The position numbers were made by a program, and so were the translations under genes. Below, in pieces: positions 1-11,900 of a stretch of DNA of 64,000 nucleotides; the first letter of the stretch is position 1; every line of letters starts with the position of its first letter. Below the pieces are notes generated by a model. That model was not told the origin of the DNA. It worked only from the letters and a program-made list of their open reading frames with translations, and ran no database searches. This DNA comes from Agelas oroides (Eukaryota > Porifera > Demospongiae > Agelasida > Agelasidae), in contig OX422187.1 in the NCBI GenBank assembly GCA_949130485.1, forward strand, positions 2,949,659 to 3,013,658, in the 5' to 3' direction.

Positions 1-264
1 TGTTTGTGCAAAGATCAGACTGGGAACTCCCCTGATGACCAGAAAAAAGAAAACTGAGAACTGGAAACAGTAGAACATTCAAAACTGTGATACCCCCATA
101 GGGATGAGCTTAATATTACATTATTCAGCATACTATATCACACACGTACAGGCCGCGCCCCCCCCCCCCCAAAGGAATAGGTAAATAAAATCAAATATCT
201 CCTTTTCACTGACTCAGAGTACAATGGACAAGTTCCCTGCCACCCTCCTTAACGGGAAGATTCT

Positions 265-268
<4 letters not shown>

Positions 269-312
<44 letters not shown>

Positions 313-316
313 CACG
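269..316. repeat. CA/GT microsatellite
   Basis: Mostly perfect CA dinucleotides on the plus strand, with two CG interruptions. It lies just inside the intron after the membrane-span exon (335-475). Confidence 0.9.
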
Positions 317-334
317 TTCCCATGTCCGACTTAC

Positions 335-3300
335 TTTCTTAGCTCCATGGGCAGTGTATGGCGGTGGCTGCGTCTCTTCCGAAGGATACAAGCACAGAGG
401 AACACGCAGACTACAACCAGAACCACCAAAATAACCAGCAGAACGTACCAGTACGATCTCAGCCATTGTAGTAGCCTGAGGAACAGTGGCAAGAGACAGA
501 CTGATCCAGATAAAACACTAACACAATCAGACACGGATATTGATACTGGCGTGATCAGGTGTGAGACGCCGATATCGATACTGGCGTGATCAGCCGTGAG
601 ACGCCAATATTGATACTGGCGTGATCAGCCATGAGACACCGATATCGATACTGGCGTGGTCAGCCGTGAGACACCGATATCGATACTGGCGTGATCAGCC
701 GTGAGACACCGATATCGATATCAATGCAAGCAAGGCACAGCAAGTGGCAAAAAACCTATTAATGATTCAGACAAAGAATGTGTACAAATATGTTCCCTTG
801 ATGACCCCTCCCCTTTCTGTCTCCCTAGCAGACATTGACATCATGATAAAATGGACCAGGACTCCTCTCCATTTATGCGTACTGTGATCAAAATCAAAAG
901 ATGCACGATGGTATAGGAGGTAGCAGAGTAGCCCACTAGTATTCTACTATCTTTGATGGTGCACGGTGGTATAGGAGGTAGCAGAGTAGCCCACTAGTAT
1001 TCTACTATCTTTGATGGTGGGAATGGCTGGGAATGAGGCTAGGTCAGCATTTTACAAATTACATAATGCAGTGCACAAAGAGCTATAGACTGGATCAATA
1101 TTTCACCGTCCATTAGTCGCCACCCAACCAGCTGTATCCACAGGGTAAAAAACTTGATCCATGTGGGGAGCACACAGCTGTTACAATGTGTGGGAACACA
1201 TAATTACGCCAGACCTATGAATGTTCTTTTGTGCGTTTCCAACCCTCCCCCTCATAAATTACATGATTCAATTTCTGGGGAGGTTCTTGGGGCAAGCCTG
1301 AGCGAGCCCCACACAAGCGAGTTGAACGGTGGATTTTTCCTATATATATATATATTCTGTCATGTGTTCTGTATGTCTGTTTAGACTGTAATTTAACACA
1401 ATCGAGCGCTGCGTGAGGACAATAAGTAGCATTTTTGCTCTGAAAACTAATTTCCAGCACATTCAAGCAATGTGGGTGAAAACGGATGGCAAGGAGAGAC
1501 GCTTGGGAGGAGTAGCTGGAGCGTGAACATTTACTGTACGAACGTTAACTGTACAAGGGCTGGAAGTTGTTGAAGGCAGAACACAGAAGGTGGCAGAGTC
1601 CAAGTTGACTTTAATTTCGACGCCTCTCCTATTCATGTAAGAGCTATGCATGACAAGCCAGGCAGTGTGTTCCGAGTCAATAGAGGTCAGCAGGAGGCCA
1701 GACTTACCTGCTAGCTGCAGACATGCATGACCTGTATGCTGTAACCTGGTAATAAAACTGGTGAAGTCTTAGCTAGCTAAGCGATGCTGCTCTGCGCTAC
1801 TGGCTCAGGCTCACCCCACAATGTTCTACATTTATACAGGACTCAGATGAGAGAAAGATCAAGTCCTGGTGTCTTATATAAAGTATTGTAACAGTATACT
1901 AGTAGTATACTATGATGTACAGTGTATACTAGTGGTATACTATGATATACTAGTGGTATATTATGGTATACTATGGTGTACTAGTGGTATACTATGTTAC
2001 ACTAGTGGTCTGGTATACTGGCATACTGATCTTGTTTCATACATATACTTCCCACAAAATATGCCAGCCTAAAAGTACATATTTGTGTGCTCTTGGCTAA
2101 CGTTGAACCATCAGCACCTTATATGGAAAAACGAACAGCGAGAGAAGCGCAGCTGTATTTACATTTTAAACAACTGCAATACATAAAACAGTTAACACTC
2201 CTCCGACATATTAATACCATTTTAACCCCTACCTACACATTTTAAATCCCACAAGCACAAGATTTGGCTTTCTTCTTTACCTCCCCCCCCTTCCTCCCTC
2301 CCCTCCATCAAAGGTTGCTAAATTCCAGAAAAGCAGGGGAAGTGGGATTGCTAAAACACGGCCAGGGATCACTAGAACACGACCAGGGATCACTAGAACA
2401 CAGCCAGGGATCACTAGAACACAGCCAGAGATCACTAGAACACGGCCAGATCACTAGAACACGGCCAGGGATCACTAGAACACAGCCAGGGATCACTAGA
2501 ACACAGCCAGAGATCACTAGAACACGGCCAGATCACTAGAACACGGCCAGGGATCACTAGAACACAGCCAGGGATCACTAGAACACAGCCAGGGATCACT
2601 AGAACACAGCCAGGGATCACTAGAACACAGCCAGGGATCACTAGAACACAGCCAGGGATCAGTAGAGCACAGCCAGGGATCACTAGAACACAGCCAGGGA
2701 TCACTAGAACACGGCCAGGGATCACTAGAACACAGCCAGGGATTGCTAGAACACAGCCAGGGATCGCTAGAACACAGCCAGGGATCATCAGAACACAGCC
2801 AGGGACCACTAGAACACAGCCAGGGATCGCTAGAACACAGCCAGGGATCGCTAGAACACAGCCAGGGACCACTAGAACACAGCCAGGGATCACTAGAACA
2901 CAGCCAGGGATCACTAGAACACAGCCAGGGACCACTAGAACACAGCCAGGGATCGCTAGAACACAGCCAGGGATCACTAGAACACAGCCAGGGATCACTA
3001 GAACACAGCCAGGGATCACTAGAACACAGCCAGGGATCACTAGAACACAGCCAGGGACCACTAGAACACAGCCAGGGATCGCTAGAACACAGCCAGGGAT
3101 CACTAGAACACGGCCAGGGATCACTAGAACACAGCCAGGGACCACTAGAACACGACCAGGGATTGCTAGAACACAGCCAGGGATCACTAGAACACAGCCA
3201 GGGACCACTAGAACACAGCCAGGGATCACTAGAACACGGCCAGGGATCACTAGAACACGGCCAGGGATCGCTAGAACACAGCCAGGGATCACTAGAACAC

Positions 3301-5700
3301 GGCCAGGGATCGCTAGAACACAGCCAGGGATCACTAGAACACGGCCAGAGATCACTAGAACGCAGCCAGGGATCACTAGAACACAGCCAGAGATCACTAG
3401 AACACGGCCAGGGACCACTAGAACACGGCCAGGGATCGCTAGAACACAGCCAGAGATCACTAGAACACAGCCAGGGATCACTAGAACACAGCCAGAGATC
3501 ACTAGAACACGGCCAGGGACCACTAGAACACAGCCAGGGATCGCTAGAACACAGCCAGAGATCACTAGAACACGGCCAGGGACCACTAGAACACAGCCAG
3601 GGATCACTAGAACACAGCCAGGGACCACTAGAACATGACTAAGTGTCGCTAGAACACGGCCAGGGATCGCTAGAACATGACTAAGTGTCACCGCATCATT
3701 CTTAGGAGATGTAAACAAAAGACCCACAGTTTCAAGTAAGGCTTCCCTGATTAACCCTCTGCCACAAAAAAGGAGCTCTTCAAAGGGGCCATGTTAGAAG
3801 ATAAATCAGCCACTTTTGACCTCAAGACTAGCTCTGACCTCATAAGAACAGTCAATTATACCTCCAACATATTTCATGTGTACTACTGTCGAAGTTTGCA
3901 GATTGCCCAATTGGATTGTACAAACAAACAAACAAACAAACAAACAAATAGGCTTAAAATGCCACGTCACTTCATCAAATTCTCAATTTGAGTGCACCCT
4001 CAAAGAGATTTACTCCTCTTTTAGGTTAGGGCCCCTACATCATAAATTGAGAAGACGGTTTATCTTTGTGTCCTCCCGAGAGGATGTTAAGCTGTCAGGC
4101 CTAGAAACTTTATAAATGCTACTCTGATCGCAGTTATCCCAGCTTACAAAAACAAAAAACTCTCTGTGGTTAATATGCTTGTAATGCAGTTCAATTGCTG
4201 CAGTGAGGCTGAAAGACTAATATGTTATAGAGAGCTTTTTCATTAACATATTATACACCAAGATGGCAGCTCAAGGTCAGTATATGGAATGAAAATTGCA
4301 TGACAAAAAAGCTCTATACAGCGCTTTATAGCATGCTGAAACATTTGGCATCTTTCAATTACATGTTTATCCTAAGAGCATTCTGGCCTGGTACTCCCCA
4401 TACTGGTAATCAGATTGCACACCCCTCCCCCAGCACAGATGGCCACCCACCCTCCTTCTCCTATGTCTATACACTCACTCTTGGCCAGCATTGCTTTCTT
4501 CCTCTTCCCCATCATCAGATGGGGTGGCATCTGATTGGTTGGACTGACGTAGAGAGATTGCTGGTGACAAAAAAAAAATGTGTGTGTGAGGGAGAAGAGG
4601 TATGACAATGCATGGAAGCAGCTGGTATTCGTGACAGAGATAGGACTGAATTGTGCAGTGTTATACAATGTACGGTTGATTGAAGTGAGGAGAATTGAAT
4701 ACTTCCCATTCAACTCCGTGTATGGGAAGACATTGGTTTGCTGACTGTACACAATAGCCCCATCTCTGAAACTGTAACCTGTACACACAAATATCCCATG
4801 AAAATACCCAGACACTAGCTTTCGGTCAGATACAGGTTTGGTTTGTGGACTTGTTCTAAGCAAAATTCCACTCCCACTGTGCTAAGTACTCATTGTACAG
4901 TAAAATCTCCTGTTCTATAGTTTTCCCACAAGAACTGCATATATCCCATGAAAATTAGATTCATAGAGTCCATTTGCATTTGAATATCAATTCTGTGGCT
5001 ATATGTGATTGAAGTGTGGTTTTAGTGCCACAGCAGTTTCCTATCAAACTGGAAGTTTCCACCTGCCCACATAAACCTCAGAGAAAGTCCACCATGCAAC
5101 AAATAGTGGTCTAATTATTGACCGTTAGTAAATGAAAGTTCTGTCCAGTAAAGCAAAAAACAAAAAACAAAAAAAAAACAAAAAAAAAAACACCAAGATC
5201 TCTGTCCACCAAAGGTGTTGTCACAGCGTAAGATGAAACAAAGGTTCTACTAAACAGCTGCTCTCAAGTGTACAAGTTCATACGTGCACAACTACCTACG
5301 TACATATCAACCCAGCCAAGATCATCTACAAGAAGAGAGCCCAAATCTTCTGGGTGAGTTCTTGGTACACCCTACTTAAAGCAAATTCTGCTTTGTTGTA
5401 TTTGACAGATCATTTTTATGGGCTCTTGCTTGGTACAGCTCCTTCTCGTTTATCTATGTCACAGCCTAAGACATAATTCTTGTTTCCAAAACTCTTTGTT
5501 GACAGTTTGTATATCTATATCATAATTATTGTAAACAAGTTGTACACATCAACAAGGCGTCTACCACAACTATTGACCATTGATGACTTACAGTGCAAGG
5601 GGGATACGGGCACAATGGTTTCAGGCGCAGAATCACGCAAACAAACCACCAGCGACCCTCCGAACAGGCCCAACGCCATTACTAGAGCCCTCTCTACCAT
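335..5700 (-). CDS. Unrecognised small type I membrane protein, 5' part (spliced, runs off left edge)
   Basis: I do not recognise the family. Proposed exons in transcript order are 5700-5592, 4778-4674, 4560-4479 and 475-335, joined in phases 1, 1 and 2; the last ends at a strong GTAAGT donor and the gene continues left of the window. Exon 1 starts MVERALVMALGLFGGSLVVC, a good signal peptide, and ends at a GTAAGT donor. Exon 2 gives a short ectodomain (YSFRDGAIVYSQQTNVFPY). Exon 3 is acidic with an N-glycosylation sequon (SNQSD...DDGEEEESNAGQ). Exon 4 is one hydrophobic span (SYWYVLLVILVVLVVVCVF) followed by a basic stop-transfer stretch (ILRKRRSHRH). Exons 1, 3 and 4 have good splice sites; the donor of exon 2 (4673) is the weakest call. 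The 4-kb last intron holds a large minisatellite. The start codons of this gene and C2CD3 are 226 bp apart and divergent. Function cannot be inferred. Confidence 0.55.
544..720. repeat. 35-bp tandem repeat, 5 copies
   Basis: TACTGGCGTGATCAGCCGTG recurs at 544, 579, 614, 649 and 684 with small changes. Located in an intron. Confidence 0.85.
901..1017. repeat. Two-copy direct repeat of about 60 bp
   Basis: GGTATAGGAGGTAGCAGAGT through TATTCTACTATCTTTGATGG occurs twice in tandem with one or two differences. Confidence 0.8.
1291..1826. mobile_element. Possible shorter relative of the 10.4-11.5 kb element
   Basis: The left end GGGGCAAGCCTGAGCGAGCC and the right end GGCTCAGGCTCACCCC are an imperfect inverted pair matching the ends at 10379 and 11500. 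Non-coding, about 0.54 kb. Confidence 0.35.
1869..2015. repeat. AT-rich TACTAGTGGTATACTATG repeat
   Basis: Degenerate tandem units of about 17-35 bp built from ACTAGTGGTATACTATG. No reading frame is meaningful. Confidence 0.7.
2352..3680. repeat. 21-bp minisatellite, about 60 copies
   Basis: Unit GGATCACTAGAACACAGCCA plus G, with common variants (ACC for ATC, CGCT for CACT, GGCC for AGCC). The 21-bp period keeps both strands open for hundreds of codons, so the long ORFs here are not genes. It forms one arm of an inverted duplication with 14788-15673. Confidence 0.95.
3640..3975 (+). repeat. Flank of inverted duplication, left arm
   Basis: About 310 bp after the minisatellite, including a CAAA tetranucleotide tract at 3920-3948. 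It recurs in reverse orientation at 14788-15125 with few differences. Confidence 0.85.
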
Positions 5701-5926
5701 CGCCAAGTTTTTTGTCTCACATCCTTCGCGTGTATAAATGGCGCACTGGGCTGCCAGATACTAAATACTCTCATCACAACAGTACTCTGAAGTAATTAAC
5801 ACAACGTAATAATAATAGTGTGTGGGCGTGCCTTTGAACCGTGCTTTGAACCTGATAGGTTGATAACCATGCTGGCGGGATATTCGGATAATTGATGTTT
5901 GGGCACAAGATAATTAGTGAAAAGAG
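5701..5926. promoter_or_regulatory. Putative bidirectional promoter between divergent genes
   Basis: The interval separates the ATG of the left membrane-protein gene (minus, 5700) from the C2CD3 ATG (plus, 5927). Both 5' untranslated regions and any promoter elements must fit into 226 bp or be shared. No convincing TATA box is visible. Shared control is inferred from spacing only. Confidence 0.5.
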
Positions 5927-8900
5927 ATGCCCGGTAAGAAGAGTGGAAGCAAACATAAGCAAGGGAAGAAGACACAAAAGCGAGTTGCGTTCAAAGGTAA
6001 GACCTGTGTCCAAATGCCTTTGTACTTATAGCAGCGTGCAAAAAAAAAAGGACATTCTTCTAATAAATGCCCATCATTAGACCCCAGTTTGTTGGTTTTT
6101 AGTTTCTCATCAGGTGCTTCCACTGTACACAATGCGGGCGGGCAGGTATTACCATTATGTATTTGTCCATAGCTGGCAGATATTTCTCACGAAAGAAATT
6201 GACAAGCATGATGGCAGTAGTCTCACAGGCCAGACTCTCACATGCGGAGAGCTGGCCTGTGAGACTATGATGGCAGCATAGATAATAGAAGCATAGTAGG
6301 AATTGGAAACGTAATGTTTTACGGGTTTCATCCGCATTGCTGTAAGTCCGTATACTTCCGTGTAATTTAGCGTGGGTAGTCCGAGCGAACAAGTTTTAGT
6401 TCATGAGCACACCAGTATTAAAGCGCAGAGATTGTTGGAAATCTACTTTCTACTGTGGCGCATCTCGTCAGTTTATATGTTTAGCCTCAGTTTGCTAGCA
6501 GTCGGCATTCGATCGAAAACCACACCCCCAATGGGACTTGCACGGTACATCCCAGAGGAGTTCACTCCGCAGTCCATCTGCGGTAGGCCTTCATCTTTTC
6601 CCTTAAACGACAACTCATGGACGTCGTAACAAGTCTGTGTCAGGCAAAAAGTTTTAAGTTACATTATTTTCCTACTAAAATTACACAAAACATACCTACT
6701 TTTACGCATAATTTCACGTGCCAAAGAACTACAATTTGTTTTGGTGTTCATCTATGCAAGCCAAACAATTCTTTATTACCCAGCCAATTATCTGTTGTTC
6801 ACATTATGTCAATACTAACTCTACAGTCCGCTAGAAAATTACACAAAGGTATATTTTCATACTTCCATCAGCCCTATCAAGAAGCAAAGTGATCCTTGAA
6901 CTTGTCAAGGACTTTGCTTCATGCGTCAGAGTGTTATTAGTGCAATGAAATCCATATGTGGTGTATTATATCGAAACTGTACTGCTATCAAGAGCACCTT
7001 CCCCCGAGCAATGAAGCGCAACAGGCGCAACTCGGATTGTAAGGGGGAAGTGACGTCACGCAAGCGTTTCCAATCCCTACTATGCTCTGATGGCAAAAGG
7101 AGGTTCTTTAAGATGCTGGGCAGTAGATAGGCACTTTTAGAAGCATAATGCTCATCATTGGGCTTATCACTCATCAGTTTAACGTCGCTAATGTACAAAT
7201 AAAAGTAATAGTGATGAATTCTATCGCAGAAAATCCATGCGGGCAGATGATGAAAAACTAATTTTTGTCTCTGGCACACTCTGTGCATTAGCTCCTTCAT
7301 ATTCCTGACAGCATATTGCTAATAAAGTGATGTATCAAGGGCAAGTCACTATAGCCTCATACCCAAACTGTTAGTAGGGTAAATGGCCTGGGAATGAGGA
7401 TGTACAGTGGAACTCGAAATACCCGTAACTTCCCTCTCAAAGCTTTCCTTACTTTTGCCTGCTGTACTATTATCAACACAATCAAACAGTAAAACAAACT
7501 GTCAGAGTAGTTCCACTTTCATGTACTTGGAGGAAATTCTGATACTGAAGAATAGACTGAGCATAACAACAGGTACAAAACTGAAAACTACCTGGTTAGC
7601 GAGGTGCAGTGAGAAAATGATACTTATATAGTTTTCAAGTGTCAATTAAGTATCCGACTTCTGAGAGTAAATGCGCGGTCAAGAGGTAGCTGTTCAGCAG
7701 ACCTTTTGCTTTTAGAGAAGCAACTTCTTTTAACTTTCAGCACTGGTGCTAAGGACTGAACGTAAGCACCTTTTTGCCTAACGTAAGCACCTTTTTGCCT
7801 GTGTTTTGTACAAAGCTGCACCGACTGCAGACCCAACTCTTTCGCTTGAAGCTTACAACCATGAAAACTTATTCGTATAAAGTCAGAGCAGTGCTTGCTC
7901 CAGCTTCCTGAATAGCGGTGTCCTTTTTCACCGTACCTTATGATCTTACAAACAAGATAATATCATTTTATCCTTTAGGAGAAGGTTATGCTGTCTGAGG
8001 TAGCCTTGTTCCCAGGCCTCCCCCGTTTGCGTTCACAATAATACACGGCTGGTGAAGAACGCCGGTCTTCTGCTCCCGTGTATTATTGTGACCGCAAACG
8101 GAAGGTAAAAACGGGGGAGGCCTGGGAACGAGGCTAGTCTGAGGTACTTTTGGCAAACGCAACAGAATAATCGGATAGGCTATTCAATATCCTTAGATAG
8201 CTAGCACCATCTGAGTGAGGTCCTGTGATTTCTGTGCATCACAGTATAGCCATATTCAGGTTCTTGTGTGTGGGAGGAAGAAAGCTTGGTAATAGGAGGA
8301 ATCACAGTTACAATGTACGAAGCATTCAAGTTAGACTGAGTTCACTTTCATTGTTGTTGCCTGGCAAATTGGCGGTAAATTGGCGGCAAATTGGCAGCAA
8401 TGTGAGTGCACATGTGCATTCACATTGCATGTGGCAACAGTGAGGCTCTGCCCAAGCACTTGCTTGGTCTCGCAAGCTAGCAAGTAGTACAAAGCTCTTT
8501 GCATCTCACCACTCTGATTGGAAGTGACTGAAAATGAGAAACACGTGTTTGCATGGGATCAGCGACTTCTGGAACTGGGAACACCCACAACTGCCTTCAG
8601 GTATGTTCATAGCAGAAAAGTGACATCATACCTGGAAGAGATGGAATTTCTCTGAAAGGAAGGAGGACAAAACTTTGAACTTTTTTTTTGCCCCCTGGAC
8701 ATTATTAGCTAGACGTTCTGCCTAAGCCAATTGTGGTCGATCCTGAAGAAAATCAGGAATAGCAGGGATGACTTGTACTGGTTTTCATGGTGCGTGGCTT
8801 CACTTCTGGAAGACAAAGAGTCAGAGTCTGCGTTCGGTACAGCTGTGTGGAAAATATGGGCAAGGAAGCACTACATTGAGTCAGTACTGAAAGATAAAAG

Positions 8901-11900
8901 AAGCTGCTTCTCTCAAGATGAAAGGGTTGCTGTACAACTGCCATTTGATCACACATAATAGCTTTGCGCAGAAAGCGCACGAACTTATTGTGAGCATATA
9001 TAAAGTCACAAAAAGTTTTCCGAATGAAAACAAGCGCATGTAGGGATGGAACCCTCAAAAACCAGCCAAACAAGATGGGAACGACACCACAAGCATTATT
9101 ATGCCCTCTGAAAGTAGGATACAGTTGGAAACCATCTATTGTGTCATTGTATTGATTATGTTGTAGGGCTGTTGTGGGCTCCCATGGCCCACACCCCAAG
9201 CACATCTCGTCGTGCATAGACATCCAAGTAGAAAAGAAATGCACCTGGAACGAAAGTGCCTGCAGTGGTCTGCACCCCCTTAATGCCAAGCTAGGTGTAA
9301 CTGCACATTGGCCACTAGATGTGGAATGTTAGCCGTCTATGTGAGTGACTGCTCTATTTTACCGGCATGCATTCCTACAGTTCCCAGTTTCACAGAGGGT
9401 TGGCAGCTGGAAGCCCAAGTGCACACATCCCTCCCACCTCTGGTGAAGGGGGTGCTCAGGGGATATCTCAGAGTCTGTGTGGAAGGGGTGGCATGGGATT
9501 ACAGCATTGGACCACCTGCCCCCAAGCTGAGCGTTAGGTTGAAATGGTGGGGAGAGCAATCATCAGGTACCCTCTTCAGGTAAGAAGGGGTGCTTGGGAG
9601 TGAGGGTAGTGATTTGGGATTCAAAACAGTGGCTTGTATGAACTTTGCATAACTGTAAATGTCTGTATACTTCTTGAGAGTCATTCAGTATACTGTTCAT
9701 GCATCGATAAGACGGTGATGATTACGATCGCCATGGTCTTCAAACAAAAGACAGCTGCACGAAAAGACGGTACCTTCGAAAAGCTTCTACTGACCTTTTG
9801 GATAAGGCCAGCCACCTGACTGGATTTTGTGCATGAGATAGCAGTCCCGGTCACCCCAGCGCATGTGCAGCTGGTGAGGCCTGGTATTGGCCGAAATGCA
9901 TCCTATTTTTTTAGCGAGATGTGGTTCGTTGATTGTTCATACATGGACCATGGTTTGAAACTGTAGGATTTTGATGTGGCACTTCACGTGAGCTCTTGAA
10001 AGTTGCGATTAACTCTCCATCGTCTTTTGCAGGGTTCCCGTCCAGATGCAGACCTGTGCCAACCCTCCACGCAGAGACTGTACGACACTTGCCTACTACC
10101 CTGTGTGTTCAGGGTGGCCCCAACTGCAGGCTTATCTGAAAGGTACGTAACGTTTCAATTATATATTATGTAATGTGTCCTCCACCACAGCTATAGAGGG
10201 TGTGCATGTGATGTCATTGGTAGGCAATTTCTGCATATTTCTGCATACTTCTGTATATGCGCTGCCATCTTGAGAGGCAATGAATAGGAAAATTGTATGG
10301 CGAGCCCTCTTCTACGAGCTCGCTTTGAGGTACAGAGCATGCATTTAGCTTCAACTTCATATTATGCAGAGAGCTAGTTGGGGCGAGCCTGAGTGAGCCC
10401 CACATAGACGGTACATGTGGGCGATTTCATATATTATTATCGTACGACCGTCACCCGCGCGCCGCGCTTGGTCACATGAAGTATGTAGGGCTTCCAATAT
10501 CGCATTAGCGTACATGGCTTCCGTGACCGCAAGAGAAGCTGACGTCAAGGAGGAAAAGGACGCCATCCGTCAGGTGATCTTTAACAACAAAGAATTCAAG
10601 CAATAGCTGTGTGATTTCAGTGAACTGTACCCAGGTGTAGCCTCGATCCCAGGCTCTTCCCACTAAGAAGGGGGAGAGCCCTTCTTAGCGGGGAGAGCCT
10701 GGGAACAAGGCTACCCAGGTAAGCAAGAATGGGAAGCATTTGCCACAGTTGTCTCCACTACACAATCTGCCAGAGACAATGATGATGCAAATATAGACTT
10801 TTCTAGCCAGCACGACGTTCAGCAACCTGGAGTAGAAACTCTCAGAGAAAATGGAATGATTCATGTGATCTTTAATAGGCCTTACAACTTCAACCCATGA
10901 TATCATAGAAAATATGGAAAACTTTTGTGGCTACCAACAATGGTGTTGGATACATGTAGCAATGACACAGCCCTAATGGAAAAACTGAACCAACCAACAT
11001 CCACTAACTCACTGGCAATGTGTAAAAAACTACCACCATACACCATTTGAAGCTCATTTGGTCAATAGAAAGTACAATGTAAGCTCTCATGTAAACAGGA
11101 AATATTATGTCATCACTTTTATATCACACTAATGTCATGTTGTTTACAACAAAAATTGATAAACCATAACGGTGATTGTGTACACAAAAAATTGCATGTT
11201 AGCCTCTTCCAAATCAGTTGATTGTTTCTCATCCCTAAGTGGAAAACTAGATGTGGTTTGGCCAAGAATTGAAGACTTTCAATTACGAGGTCATTCCTGT
11301 CTGAATAATGTACAACACTGCCTTTGTCATTTATACACTCGGATGAGGCACAGTAGACAAACAGCAACTTTACTTCTTACTAAACGCCATGCCAACTTCG
11401 ACACCTCGACAAGAAGTGCGAAAGGGCACACGTGTATACGAACTGCGCATGCACAATTGTAGTCCTTGGCATACTGCTTGCTCAGGCTCGCCCCACAATG
11501 CCCTACATTCGTCTAGTAATGACAGTTAACATACCTGTACAAGAAAGGAATGCTACTTGTAGGATCATTGCTAGTGCGGAGTGTTCAACGTGGTAGTACA
11601 TAAGTCCCATTAAAAACTGTCCATTTTGCCTATCAAGATGGTGGCGTAGCAACGGTTGCTACGATGCGATGACATACATGCACGCCCTCTATTGTCACTT
11701 GCAGTACAAGTAGTGTAGAGAAGGCCTGGTAAAAAATTTTCACGTAATGTCTGTAATTTTTGACATTATGCTACTCGTACTGCATGTGACGGTGGCATGG
11801 TGGAGAACTGGGAAGAAGACTACCAAAGCTATAAGGCTTGGTACGTGTAAGTCACCCTGAGAAATCGTATCATCCAATGTTGGAGTAAGATAGATGAGTT

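Larger units (their letters stand above)
476..4478 (-). other. Large intron of the left membrane-protein gene
   Basis: This 4-kb stretch holds a 35-bp tandem repeat (544-720), a 2-copy repeat (901-1017), a TAC/TAGTGG-rich AT repeat (about 1869-2015), the 21-bp minisatellite (2352-3680) and its unique right flank. I see no supported exon here on either strand. Confidence 0.5.
5997..9395 (+). other. C2CD3 intron 1
   Basis: Contains a hairpin (6220-6269), two palindromic MITEs (7352-7400, 8001-8136) and a diverged inverted pair (7660-7770 and 8876-8960). No other exon is supported. Confidence 0.55.

Noticed and set aside
2435-3727. Long open frames on both strands (up to about 430 codons) in the 21-bp array
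   Set aside because: A 21-bp period without stops keeps several frames open; the protein is a monotonous heptad-like repeat and lies in a non-coding array. The same holds at 15075-15950.
4372-4863. Single 163-codon minus-strand gene
   Set aside because: The frame crosses splice sites. Only 4674-4778 uses this frame; the exon at 4479-4560 is supported in another frame.
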